From Atopsyche davidsoni (taxonomy: Eukaryota; Arthropoda; Insecta; Trichoptera; Hydrobiosidae): a DNA stretch of 64,000 nt. Below are positions 10,023 to 21,775 of the stretch, piece after piece. Position 1 is the stretch's first letter. Every line of letters begins with the position of its first letter. The notes under the pieces were generated by a model, which made no database searches, was not told the origin of the DNA, and was given only the letters and a program-made list of their open reading frames with translations. The translations under genes were made by a program, and so were the position numbers. Where the stretch lies: contig JAILWY010000020.1 of assembly GCA_022113835.1 (NCBI GenBank), positions 6,109,501-6,173,500 of the forward strand. The letters are read 5' to 3'.

Positions 10023-12569
10023 ATGAAAATATTCACCTTTAAATACCTATCAACGATGCTGTACTATTAAAAAATATATTCATTCGATTTATATATATTT
10101 TTTCTCGCGTGTCAGACACGTCAGTTCGGCTGCACTCCCGACTTCCAGCCTCTGTCGCCAATTTTGCATCCACGTCAACGTTTGGTTTCAACAGGATATC
10201 TTCGGGTTTTTTTTTTACCATCGTCGGGAGTTTTCTTTCTGTACGAGAACCAACCCAACGACCCGTGGTATATTTAGTAGGTATGTAAATAAAATAATTA
10301 ATGCAGCAACTCTATTTAATGTTGCGACAAGAGGCGGAATCACATCAGCTATTTGAGAGCTTTTGCAAATGGAAAAACAAAATATGTACATATATATTTT
10401 TTGAACTCCGCAAATATCTATTTAAACTACAAATACTTTGGTTTACTTTACCTAAACAATTAATCGATTGAGCTATATACAAAACTCATGTAATTAGTGT
10501 TTAAGTCATTGTAAGGGAATTTATTTTGTGGTGCTCAAAGCGTCATCAACATTATATTTACCTTACGTATTTTTTTCATGTAAAAGCGTGTAGGTATTAT
10601 TCGTGTTTTTGTCTCATAGATTGATTGTATTTGATACTTTTTAAAATAATTTATAAAACTGGATAGATCGTTGAATTCTACTACGATGAGTTACGCCTCA
10701 AAAAAAATCCTGAAAAAGTCGCTGAAACAATAATTAATATAAATCTGCTCTAGTGATCGACCGACTTATATTCGCCGACGTTTGTTTTTTTTAATACTGG
10801 ATATTAATATTTAATATTGGATTATTTGATCGCGAATTTTCGTCGGCTCTTTTGCGAGAGCTTTCCCTACCAATTATTCGAATAGCGTTACATAATTGAC
10901 ATGCGATTGACCAAACTTCGACTTCGAAGCCTGAAGATTATCCGAAATCGAAGATCCGACATTATTACAGCTTTGTGAAATGAAATTTATGAATTACTAT
11001 TTGACGTATTAATTACTTTTTAATCAATAATTCGAACGAACCGAAATTGTGAGTTAGACATTATTCGACTTTTCCCATCATCAGGGGGGCCCTTTTTTTC
11101 GGTTTCGAGTACGGAGGGTTTTGTTTTGTTTGTTGGCGTTTGGGGTTTTTGTTGCAGACGAGTCAAACCCGAATGCGTTGGCGATGGTCGCTTACACTAA
11201 TTTCATAATAGTCGGTTGTCGTCACGCCGCGGCGGAGAAAGGGCCAATGACACGGAGAAAACATAACGCCGGCTTTTTTCTTTACATCACCTCCGCGTCT
11301 CCTCGCCATCGCCATCGCCATCACTGATCTCTCCGCAGATGCCATCTCAGAGTCAGTAGCGCCGGCACTCCAGACATCTCTGCTTGGATAGCTACACTTT
11401 ATTAAAAAGTGACATCTCTCGAAGCACCGAAAAGGTACCTTGTCAATATACTATTCAAACATTACTCTTCAAAACATATGCGTTTTATAAAATTTATTTT
11501 TTTACAACAGTGCAAGACGATTCGATGTATCTAATGAGATTAACCCAATTATTCGTTAACTATGCATAAATTAACACACTAAAGAAGGGGCAGGTACTAG
11601 TACCCGTTTCGCAGACTTAAACGCATATTAATACATTTTTGAATGTGTTTACTCTAAAAGCGGCAGAAGGTCATTTTATTCTTTAGGGTTTACAGCTCGA
11701 AATGTTTGTTTTAGGACTCGTCAACGTTACTTCTACCAATACTGTCCAGTGATTCTGAACAAAGTGGAGTGGTCAGAGAATGATAATTGAACAATTTTTA
11801 GGACAAAGTGGTGTTGTTGTGATGCCAAGTAATCCGCAAAGTGTGTATATGAAGTGGTTCAAATTTTTATAGGAAACGATTTATTTGTCTACATCAAAGA
11901 GTGTATAGACTAGATTTTACGCGTGCAATTTTACGCGAGTTTCGTCCGCTTCGCACATCAGTTTAGTCAATTTGGTTACCCGCTTAAAATATAAATATAA
12001 TATAAGCTATTGTGTAACAATAACATTTAATTTATTAACAAAAATCTCATTATTAACTCGGAGTTGTTAAACAGAAGAAAAAAAAAATCAAAAAGTGCAA
12101 ATCAAAGAGTGAATAGACTAGGTTTCGCACGCGCAATTTTACGCGAATTTTCCCCGCTACGCACACCAGTTTAGATAATTTGGTACCCGCCTAAAGTGTG
12201 TTAACAATCTGTGGAATAAAACGATAACTTGTTAATGTAGGAACGTCGTAGAAGTAATCAACTCAGGTGCGGTTCTCGATGGAGAGATTGAGAACTGCCT
12301 TGGAAATCTCCCACCCAAGATTTAGACATTGGTGATTTAAGATATTTTTTTTATTAAATTTTTTTGAACAATAAATCAGTATATTTTATAAACCATTCCA
12401 GAGTGTATTATTTTCAAAAAAATCGTCTTCGGATTCATTATCACCGGTTGAATCCCTAAACGAAAATTCTTCGTCACGTTCAAAATATTTGAAGAACGAC
12501 ACAATGATTTGTACCAGGATGTCAGTGTAGTTAATCAATCACACATTACTATAGTTTTGGAGCTTAAAT
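10023..12569. other. Gene-free stretch, direct repeats inside
   Basis: No exon is recognised. A small CGCCAT-type microsatellite is at about 11,303-11,322. Two diverged direct repeats lie at 11,895-11,990 and 12,103-12,195. The right end is close to the presumed 3' end of APC15. Confidence 0.5.
11895..12195. repeat. Pair of diverged direct repeats
   Basis: Copies at 11,895-11,990 and 12,103-12,195 share CAAAGAGTG, ATAGACTAG, a GCAATTTTACGCGA block, CCAGTTTAG-like and TTTGG-TACCCGC blocks, in the same order and strand. They are separated by about 110 bp of AT-rich DNA. This could be a two-unit satellite or the two ends of a small element. Family unknown. Confidence 0.5.
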
Positions 12570-12575
12570 TTTATT
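12570..12575 (-). terminator. Likely APC15 poly(A) signal
   Basis: AATAAA on the minus strand, 65 bp past the APC15 stop codon. A short 3' UTR would fit. Confidence 0.45.
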
Positions 12576-12639
12576 GAATGCATGCACGTCAAAGTGATGA
12601 AGGGCAGCGACAGACGGTCTGCAGGACAGAAGAGCCCCC

Positions 12640-13836
12640 CTAGGGGGCAGAGGCGCTATTGATGTTGCTATCACTCATGACCACGTCGTTGTTGTTGGCG
12701 GGCGCATCCACAGCGGGGGCCGGAGAGTACTCCGCCCCCAGCTCCTCCTCGTCGTCCTCATCGTGAGTATCTTCAGAGTCATCGGAATCGTCATTACCTA
12801 CAACAAGAAGACTCCATCAGCACTGTTTCCCGTGTGACAAAAAAATATTTTCAATAAATTTACAAAACAAATAAACAAAGATTTTCAAACTCGCATTTGA
12901 AGATATCATCTAGAAATATTGACTATCAAGAATAGGTAAACTTCCCACAAAACGAATTGAGCTGTTATAATTAAACATTGCTCCTCCTGTCGGCAGCTGT
13001 CTGAAGCGTATATGGGCATTATCATTATATTTTTTGGGAACGTACTGCAAAGATACATATTAAATATAGCTAGACTTCAAATAAGTTAAATAGTCTATAC
13101 CTTCTTCCTCGTCCGTCTCAGCTTCCTCCTCCATGGGTTCGGGAGCCATCTTTCCAACAGGGTTAATTTCTGAGAATCTTTGGCCTACCGAAGTTAGCTA
13201 AAATAATAATAGTCACAAAGTTCACTTGTTTATCAAAAGGTAGGATGGATGTAGTGCCTGCGATGCTATGGTACTTAAGATGCGACCAGGTAAGAACCAC
13301 CACATACCACAGAATGGTTTGGATTTTAAATAGAATTCGAAAGGAAATTTTATTGAAATGATCATTGTATTGTTATGAATGAATGTCAGAGAAAATAAAA
13401 CTTTTTTTAAATTTTATTATCAATGGCATCTAGATAGACATTAAACTTTATTTATTATCTCACCATAATTAATGTAGTATTGTAAAACTTAATTTTGCCA
13501 ATTGAAAGGCAAATCAATCTAAAGATAGGTCAAATTATTCAAATAATTTATTCAGTTATCGAAGTGTTTAATATCAACCTCACAAAACGGTTGAGATGAT
13601 TTATTTTGGATTGTGAATCTATCGACAAGCAACTGTGTGAAAAGTGGGTTATGGTGGTGGTACAGTAAAGGATTAAAGCATTTCCGAGTTTCAACAATAA
13701 GAGAAGAATTGCCTACCCAAGTCTGGTACTTTTGTTCCATAACGGCGACGTCACTTTCTTCATCGCATGGACTGTCTGCGTTAAACCAGCGCGAGTCCAC
13801 CAGGCGGGGAGTTAGGCTCGGAAACGGCAAATTCAT
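12640..13836 (-). CDS. APC15: Anaphase-promoting complex subunit 15
   Basis: Three exons: 13,836-13,717, 13,197-13,101 and 12,797-12,640, joining in phase to a 124-residue protein; human ANAPC15 is 121. The start reads MNLPFPSLTPRLVDSRWFN, matching the family's F-PSL-PR-WF head, followed by an acidic Glu/Asp-rich tail (EEEAETDEEE, then DDSDDSEDTHDEDDEEE). APC15 is a small subunit of the anaphase-promoting complex (APC/C); it helps release the mitotic checkpoint complex by allowing Cdc20 turnover, and acts in nucleus and cytoplasm during mitosis. Splice sites are GT-AG. The first ATG, at 13,836, is the only one that gives the conserved head. The gene is head-to-head with MINDY-3, 1.24 kb apart. 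The family match is clear from the head plus the tail; the acidic tail alone would not be enough. Confidence 0.9.
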
Positions 13837-15074
13837 TTTAACGCTCGATTTTCCTTATATTTAATTAATTACATTATTACGTTGATATTAAATTTGAATA
13901 CTTCGCAAGTTTACATTTCTGACACTTGTGTGTATTTATGTCTCTGGTATATATGGTGCTACAAGTATTTGTTTGTGGTAATATTTTACGTCAAAATTCT
14001 TTATGCTAAAAAATCTGGACTGAGATATTTGAGATTATTTTGCATTGATTTTTGGTAATAGTGAAATAATTAAATAAAATAACTCCTTGATTTTTAGTAG
14101 TAGTAAAATAAACATTTATTTAAAAATAAAATAATGTTTGAAGCAAATTAGTCCAAAATTTTTTTTATTACCATTAGAATTTATGTGAAAAATTCAACTT
14201 GACGTACGGATATTCATACTATTGCGTGTAATAAAGAATTATTTGATAAATTTTGTAAGCACACCTTTATCAATAAATATATTTTTCACTACAAATAGTA
14301 TTGTCTTTCAAATGCTCAACATAGCAACATTTTCCGGAAAAGAGGGGGTAAACAAGAATGGCGACCGCTGGTTCGTGCTCAGTGACATCTTTGTGAACGT
14401 ATTTTTGTTTCACAAGGTTCCGTAGTGCTCTATTTCTCAATAATAATTCTTATTAAATGTGCCCGAAGTGGCCAGGGACAAGTGGGTGAATCTTTATCAA
14501 ATTTTGAGCCGGATTTATGTCCCAGAGACGAAAGGTTGAATCGTTCTCGACCTGATATATCGTTTAGCCTTCGGCTGGGTTGACAATACTTTCCAGTGGC
14601 GATATTTTAATCTGGAAGAGTTGAAGTGTGATTCGACGCCTCTGCTTAGGCTCTAATTATCCCGAATACGCCATCAATACACATTGCTAAAGTAATTGAA
14701 GAGAGAACTCGCTTAGCTTATTTAAGAAGATTGACAATATTTCGATCGAGGAAAACTCCATATATAATACGATTTCGCCTTTTTACGGAGAGGGTGATCG
14801 TCGCGTGTGTACCACAGATATTAACTCGAGACACAATATTTCGAAAACTAAAATAAGTGATATGCGATAGTGGTGGAAAGTATAACTCGTGAATGTGTCG
14901 ATAACCAACAATCCAAACGTGCCTGACGAAAGCGACTCTAGGTAAAAAATACCTGCAGGAATCGCTAGCTGTGCGGACTCGAAGGAGTGGCGAGTGGAGT
15001 CGCTCGCAGTTCCGGATGCGCATCCCCCCGGCGCCGAATTCTGCCGCGTCGCGTGACGGGCGGAGGTGAGCGGC
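13837..15074. promoter_or_regulatory. Divergent promoter region, APC15 / MINDY-3
   Basis: The starts of APC15 (minus) and MINDY-3 (plus) are 1.24 kb apart with no gene between. The DNA is AT-rich on the APC15 side and becomes CpG-rich from about 14,960 toward the MINDY-3 start. Promoters for both genes are inferred to lie here; I did not identify a TATA box or initiator with confidence. A frame open on the minus strand across 14,718-15,389 is the shadow of MINDY-3. Confidence 0.5.
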
Positions 15075-16340
15075 ATGCCCATGATCGGCTCTTGCGGGGG
15101 CAGTGGCATGGGCGAGGAGGCAGACGTGGCAGCCGTGCGACGGCTGCTGTGGGGCGACTCCGTCAAGGACGACGTGTTCCGGCGCTGGTCGCAGGGCTTT
15201 CGCTTCAGCCGCGCCGAGCCCAGTGCGCTGCTCCAAGATGAAGGTGGACCCTGTGCGGCCATAGCTCCCGTTCAGGCGTTCCTGCTGCGGGCGCTGCTCG
15301 CTGAGGCACCTGCCCAACGCCTGCCCGACCTCACCCCTGAGAAGTGTGCCTCGCTGCTGGCGCGGGCCGCTGCTGACGTACTGACCCAAGACGCCCGAGA
15401 GTTACGAGTGGCTGTTCTGCGGGAGCCCCCTGGCGCCGATCCCCTGACGGCCGCCGCATTCCATGAGCGCCTTACAGTGCAGCAACTAGAGGGTGACGCC
15501 GCAGACTACTACGCCCGCAATGCTTGTGTCCTCACGGATCGATATGGAGTGCTCCTCCTCCTGTACTCGGTGATACTTAGCAAGGGAATCGATCGTGTCA
15601 AGGCCGAGCTGTCAGACTCTTCGGAGCCGCTGATTCACGCGGCATATGGACATGGGTCACAGGGACTTATCAACCTAATGCTAACGGGACGTGCTGTGGC
15701 ACACGTGTGGGACCACGAACAGGAGGCGGGAGGACTACGGTTGTGCGGCATCGACCGTCAGCCCGAAGTGGGATTTCTCACAGTAATGGAGCACATGCAG
15801 TACTGCACCGTAGGTTCCTTTTATAAGAACCCCAAAAACCCAGTATGGGTGGTGGCTTCAGAAACTCACCTCACAGTTTTATTTAGCTTGGAAAAAAAAC
15901 TGGTGTCTCCAGAAACTGCAGCCGAATCTGCTCGACGGATTTTCAGGTCTTTTGACCCAGACGGGAACAACTTCATCAAAAGTACACTGCTACAAGAACT
16001 GCTGCGCGCCACACAACTCGTCAGTGAGCCCGAGTATGTGGACATAATGAGGAGCAAACTAGACGGAGAGAATCTCGGCATCATCTTGTTAAACGCTTTT
16101 ATGGAGGAGTTCTTTTCGGGCCAGCAACGCCGCACCCCAGACACCTTCGACTTGCTACACTACAATGGCTTGCCGCGCTCTAATGTAGGTGGCGAGGTGA
16201 CATACCGCGCAGGCGCGGCGGTCCGGCTGGAGGGAGATCTACGGGCGGTTTGCGAGGACCCAATGCTAACGTGCCTGCAGACAAAATGGCCGGGGCTGGA
16301 AGTCAGCTGGCAAGGAGGCAAATCCCCCTCACTCAACTGA
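15075..16340 (+). CDS. MINDY3: MINDY-3 K48-specific deubiquitinase (FAM188A-like)
   Basis: A single exon of 421 codons from the ATG at 15,075; human MINDY-3 is 445 residues. In-frame ATGs at 15,081 and 15,108 are alternative starts. The family signature is complete: the WSQGF block, the catalytic Cys in GGPCA (Cys60), SEPLI-YGHGSQ-LINL-LTG, the catalytic His in SETHLTV (His265), an EF-hand-like loop DPDGNNFI near residue 292, and the C-terminal end LQTKWPGLE...SPSLN, which matches the human end. MINDY enzymes trim K48-linked polyubiquitin chains and prefer long ones. Human MINDY3 has introns, so the uninterrupted frame may reflect intron loss; the gene has no frame damage and looks functional. 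It lies head-to-head with APC15. The first codons follow a CpG-rich segment, and Met-1 is uncertain because the N-terminal 11 residues are Gly/Ser-rich. Confidence 0.95.
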   Translation: MPMIGSCGGSGMGEEADVAAVRRLLWGDSVKDDVFRRWSQGFRFSRAEPSALLQDEGGPCAAIAPVQAFLLRALLAEAPAQRLPDLTPEKCASLLARAAADVLTQDARELRVAVLREPPGADPLTAAAFHERLTVQQLEGDAADYYARNACVLTDRYGVLLLLYSVILSKGIDRVKAELSDSSEPLIHAAYGHGSQGLINLMLTGRAVAHVWDHEQEAGGLRLCGIDRQPEVGFLTVMEHMQYCTVGSFYKNPKNPVWVVASETHLTVLFSLEKKLVSPETAAESARRIFRSFDPDGNNFIKSTLLQELLRATQLVSEPEYVDIMRSKLDGENLGIILLNAFMEEFFSGQQRRTPDTFDLLHYNGLPRSNVGGEVTYRAGAAVRLEGDLRAVCEDPMLTCLQTKWPGLEVSWQGGKSPSLN

Positions 16341-18343
16341 ACTCCTTGTCAGTAGCCCTGAGGAACTGGACACTCGATGGATATTCATACGTTGTACTTT
16401 ACCCGCTCATCTCCAACCAATTCTCCAACTAACATTTTATAAGCGTTTCAGAGAATCTACACCGAGTGGTGCGATTAGATAAGAGCCCTGACTTACCGTT
16501 CCCTGGAGCTACTCCAGATTCAGTTTCTACACTGAGCGATATGTTTGCTCGATATAGCTTGATATAGTTCTGGACTCGGGTGAAAGCGAAGAATTCTGCT
16601 AACATGGTGAAATTTTAACAGATGTGCCTTAAATACAAGAGAGAACATCAGACGGACTATGCTCATCATCTAGTTTGCTCCGCAGCGTTGCAATAATCTA
16701 ATGTAGCCTAGATTCGTGTAGCTGACTTTTTCGGTTTCTCCGTCGCTCCGAAGAAGCTTCCAAACACTTGAAGAATTGGTAACATCGAACCTGAAGAGTG
16801 ATGGATTACCGAATGATTAACTATTGCTTGATTTGGCTAATGGATCATATGCCAGCCTAAAATTTTAGAAATTTCTGTACAAAATTATCGGAAACTCGAT
16901 GGGTAGAATTATTATGATAATGTGTTTAAAAAATACCTCAACAACATGGCTGGTGATAATTAACGTTGTAGAAGTTATTTGGAACGCCGACGAGTCTTTT
17001 GTTGCGACACCTCAATTATTTTATGTTTTGGAATTTTCATCCAAATAATGTTTTTGTAACATTTTGTTAGGAAGAAATTTAAATGTTAAATATTAAAAAA
17101 AAAAAACTTCTAGATAAAATAATTTAGACGGTTTTGTTATTTGTGGCGCTGTTGTAGGCACATTGTAATCTCATTTTCTCGACTGTTGATTTTTAATTAT
17201 ATTCTTTTAAATTTATCATTTTTCATAAAGCCTTTATAATACTCCAATTCCAAATGGCGTCTCCAAGTTGACTCAATTATTTATTTATTAACTCATATTT
17301 GCCTTCTTTAGATTAAGCAAATATGTGTTTTCAAGCACATTGTATATTTATGAATCCATACTGTTAGTAGATCTAAAGATTACACTGTGTTGAAAACAAC
17401 GCCATCGAAGTACTCTTTCGAATACTTAAAAATATCATTGTACAATATATTTAATATTATTATTATTATACTTTCAATAGGTTTGTGTTGCCAGGATGCT
17501 TAAGTTTAATTATTATTTGTTTTATATACTATTTGCACGCGGCAATAATACCAAATGCCTTAGCTAGCCACCAACACAGGAGGTACGTCCTTTTAACTTC
17601 ACTTACTAATTCAGTGGCCTGGTATTTATTTATTTTTTGTTGTTTTCTGATGTCTGCGATCACATAGGTCTACACGAAACTCCAAAGCAAGTTGTACGGG
17701 CTTAAAACGAATTATTAGTTTTATTTGTGTGAAACCATCTTGATGGCGTCTGCTTCCACTCATTTTCAAACAATGAAAAGTTTTGTACGAACTTTGAACT
17801 TATTTATGTGAACAAGTATTTATAATAATATGCAAACATAGGACTGTGCACACACATTATTGATATACTGATAACCGATTAAAATTCAAACCTGCCGTAT
17901 CGACGCAGTCTTATTTTATTTCTGCGACAAGCTCCGTGTCTTTCAGTCTTTGAAATGTATTTCTATATTGGGGCTTATTTTTACTATTTATTTACAAAGA
18001 TTTCTTGTTTATTAGTTATGTTGATTTGCCATGTGCATTTCGTTTAACTACTCCAAACGCTGCCGAAGACGCTCGTCTGGTTGCGATTGCGACTCTCGGA
18101 GTGTACTTAATCCTAATGTAAAAAAATATTTTGCAGACATTTGGGTCATATTTATCATTCTCATGCTTGAAGAGGTTCCCAAAAAGATTTCGTAAACCAT
18201 GGACTACTTCTAACATTAATAAATAGCTTTATGAAGATAATGCGTGTGCACAGTCGCATGCCTGCCTGAAAATTGTAATAAGCCAAGCTCGTACACAGAA
18301 ATTGACCTAAACTTTACCTGAACCATAAAAATGATTTAATAAA
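16341..18343 (+). other. Possible long MINDY-3 3' UTR, otherwise no gene
   Basis: No exon with family similarity is seen. An AATAAA at 18,338-18,343 is followed at once by an A-rich tract, which could be a poly(A) site for MINDY-3 (a 2-kb 3' UTR) or unrelated. Nearer signals were not resolved, so the UTR length is uncertain. Confidence 0.35.
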
Positions 18344-20704
18344 GCAATATAAACATTAAAAAAAAAATTGCAATCGTTTGCTTTATTTATTGTTTTTTTG
18401 GAAGAATATGCGTGGATGAATTTTTACAATTCACATTTAAGTTAACTCCATATTACACGTTTGTATTGTTTAGATAGCCAGGGAAAATTTTTTAATCTGT
18501 TTATATTGACTTGTGAAATAAACATTCCTAATTTTTTTTATTCGATTTGTTAGTAGAAGTGACATTTTCTCTAAATATCAACATTGGACAGTATTATTAT
18601 TAGAGGTTGATCATTTGCAGGCAATTACCAGTGGCGTGTTTTACATTTGCGCTTAATGAAACTACTTGCCCAGTTACATTTACAAATTTAAAATCATATT
18701 GCGTAGACTCTTGTCTCGTTTTCGCAATTTGATTTATTTTTTTTTTAACAAATTTTTAATTTATTTGTTGTCGAGAAGCTATGGGCCGGATTACTGATGC
18801 TGTAAATGCATTGTGCGCCCAGAAGTTTATAATTTTCTTTTCATGTAGAGGGCTATTTACTTATCTGTACACCAATTATAATAATTGTCAAATCTCGGTG
18901 ATGTGATGTCTGCGGATGTACAATGGATACTCATCTTCACCCAGATTCATTCCACGGTCTCGCAGTCGCTAAGCAACTGTGGTAACTATCAGATAACTTC
19001 AGAGCTACCGCATGCCACTGGTACTTGAATTTTTTCTCAGTAGTTGGAAATTAATGAATGATTTTCCAAACTGCCTGTTTGAAGATGCCTTAGCAAGCTG
19101 AATTTGATTTTAGGTTTTTTTTTGTCTATTTGTCTGAAACCTCATCCAAGGAATGTCTTATGTGAATAAATTATAATGCATATTAATTAATTTTATTCTT
19201 TTAATACTTAAAAATGGTTATTAAATATTTACATTAATATTTGGTTATATTATTATCATACGAAACTTGTGATAGAAAAAACATTTTGCGTTCTGACAAT
19301 TCTCCCTTGATTTGACCAATGGATTTATTTCAAGGCAGCCGTGTACTCCAGCTAAGATGTTGATAGGTAAAGAATGAGAAACTTGGAATGCTTAACGAGA
19401 GGAAGTAAAACTGAATCGTGGTGTAAAGCTCTGCTCGTGACAGCCGTCGTCCTCTTGATCCGTTTTCTTTAAATATTGTAATTTTAAACACAGCTTGGAT
19501 ACACATCAAACTTATATCGGCGCTATAAACGGGAAATGGGTTCACTTGCGAAATTTTATAACAATATTTTTCTATAAATGAAATTAATAAATTTAACAAT
19601 CAAAACCTGTTAGTTTTTTGTTTTATGAAATATGTTAAGTAAGTGGCTGTTAAATCATTTTCCTTTCCCAACCTCGATACGTATTTTATATCATAGAATT
19701 AAAGGTCAACGAAACTGTTAATCGCAAGTATTCATGGTCTTAAACCTGCAGCACTGCACATCCTTATGTTATGTATTCTAAGCTACGAATGATACTTCTA
19801 GACGAAGACCTCCGTATGTTTCACCGCCCCTTTACAGCTTTTGCAATCTAACCTAATCTAGCAGAGCATAAATTGTCATCTATTCATTAATTTTGTCGTC
19901 ATTCTTTAACCTATTAACTAAATTATAAATATGTGTATATAACAATAGAAGAACCTACATCCTCGTAAAGATTTTGCCGAATACGGTGTCATGAATTTAA
20001 ACATATAGCAATACAATTGAAAATTCAATAAATGCCATCACATCAAAGGCCAGAAAAGCTTTCAAGGTTTAATTATTTAGAAAAGTTTTCGACGACTCAA
20101 ATGTAAAGTGTGCAATGAAAAAAAACTGCTGAAGTAAATTGTCGACGGGCAATAGAGGAGCTTCCGAAAGCACTCGACTTTGACCTAGCTGCATCAACCT
20201 CCGACGTGGCGGGCTCTGAGCGTGATTGACGCTGCCTGCACCGACACAGCGCCCTCCGCCTTTAAGTTTTACTGGTGTATGGCAAATTTTCAAACTCGGT
20301 ACAATAATTGGAGACATTGAAGGGGAAAAATCCATAATAACAAAAAATATTTGTAAAACGATAAGTTATTATCATTCTAAGTGAACGCTTTAGATTAATT
20401 ATTAAAATTTAGATTTTTTTGAGAAAATTCATCATGTCACTTAAACGATTATAGTTTCTTCAAAAATAATTTAATTATAATGAGTTCTCCTCGCTTTCTT
20501 TGACTTTTCAGTGTCTCCACCTTTGATATCACATGTTGATGCCAAATATTGCTGTCGACTGCAAATATATACTCAGTTTTTAGGTGCCAAATGAGCTAAA
20601 CCAAAATCCAATTATATTAAATTTGATGGGGTTTTTTTTTTATAATTTTTGATTTGTATTTTTTACTGTTCAAAATTGCACAGCTATCATTTGAACACAA
20701 ATAA
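18344..20704. other. Gene-free AT-rich stretch
   Basis: No conserved exon was found on either strand. The DNA is AT-rich with no repeat that I could link to a family. Open frames of 60-90 codons are unremarkable. Confidence 0.5.
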
Positions 20705-21775
20705 TCAATATTTTTGACAGAGGTGGAATTCTATTTTAATATTTTAAATAGAATAAAATACTTGAATGATTTTTCTACATGTAAATATTTATTGGTGACC
20801 GGTTTAGCCAATCTTTCACGTTGGCGTTGTATTAAATTGAATTTAAAACTATACAGAAGTTAGCCACTAACAACGGCTGTGACCCGTCAATAATTCATAA
20901 AATGCTATCGAAAAAACAAAAATCTATTTTTGTCGATAAGATTTCTAAACTGTCTTAAGGGCGAAAGAAATAATAAAAAATGGGTTAAGCTCCCATTCTT
21001 CAACGAGACCTGTGAGAAATATGGTAAACTCCTCTAGATCATGCAGGGTTTCATATTACAATAATAAGTCCCTAGCAAAACATTTTATCAACAAGATACG
21101 AATGATAAATTTACTAACTTATATTGGTCAAACAGGTAGATCCTTCAACACAAGGACCAACGACCACATAAGAGGATGGGAAAAGGGAGATGATACATCG
21201 ACTTTGGCTTCCACCTCTCTGATAATAAATATGACTTTAATCAGAACTCCAATCTTAAAATTTTGCATATTAATATTAAAGGCACGCCAAGAGATTTTAG
21301 AAATAAATTGCAGGAAAGATAGCACACCGGAGCACCTGCTCAATGACCAGGTTTTTCAAACAAGTCTCCACTATTATTTCCTATCGCTAAGTTACAACAT
21401 TTAAAAAAACCATTTACGGCGCATAAACTTTTTTTATAGGATTAACCCAACATAGAAGAACTGCTGCTACACCCCAAACTAGAACTTAAACTAATTACTC
21501 TCATAAATGTAAAAGCACTTGTTTTATATAGATTCGTTGACAAAAGTTTGCAATTATATAGAATCCTCCATTTGTCAGGTACATTAAAATCACATTACTC
21601 CTTACCACCTGACAATCATTCTCTCTCTCTTCCTAACAACTGTCTACCTAACTGCTTATTATTATATAAATTCTCACTCAATTCGATAATGCCAACGTGA
21701 AAGGTTGGCGAAACCGGTACCAATAAATATCAACATGTGGAAAAATCACTCAAGTATTTTATTATATTTAAACAC
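20705..21775 (+). mobile_element. Penelope-like retroelement remnant
   Basis: About 1.07 kb bounded by related termini. The left end has ATATTTTTGACAGAGGTGG..., then a minus-strand copy of the core at 20,800-20,830. The right end (21,685-21,765) has the plus-strand core followed by CACTCAAGTATTTTATTATA. Between them is a decayed coding remnant (20,980-21,404) with a GIY-YIG endonuclease motif, the hallmark of the Penelope-like order. Most of the reverse transcriptase is gone, so the copy is inactive. The paired inverted termini suggest the internal part was truncated and its ends retained. Confidence 0.75.
20955..21404 (+). pseudogene. Penelope-like reverse transcriptase C-terminus and GIY-YIG endonuclease, broken
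   Basis: Translated pieces in different frames read LPFFNETCEKYGKLL near 20,977, a segment with several stops and shifts, then YIGQTGRSFNTRTNDHIRGW from about 21,119. The YIG, GQTGR and R---H elements are the GIY-YIG nuclease motif as found at the C-terminus of Penelope polyproteins, and the preceding F-NETCEK-like text fits the region just after the reverse transcriptase. A 130-codon open frame covers the endonuclease, but it is out of register with the piece before it, so no intact protein can be made. In live elements this domain nicks target DNA for reverse-transcriptase priming. Confidence 0.7.

Noticed and set aside
9705..10023. Overlapping frames of about 95 codons on both strands in a CpG-rich patch
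   Set aside because: Arg/Ala-rich chance frames; no homology or splice context.
14718..15389. 223-codon minus-strand frame over the MINDY-3 start
   Set aside because: It is antisense to a clear MINDY-3 exon in GC-rich DNA, has no family match, and stays open because of GC-biased codons.
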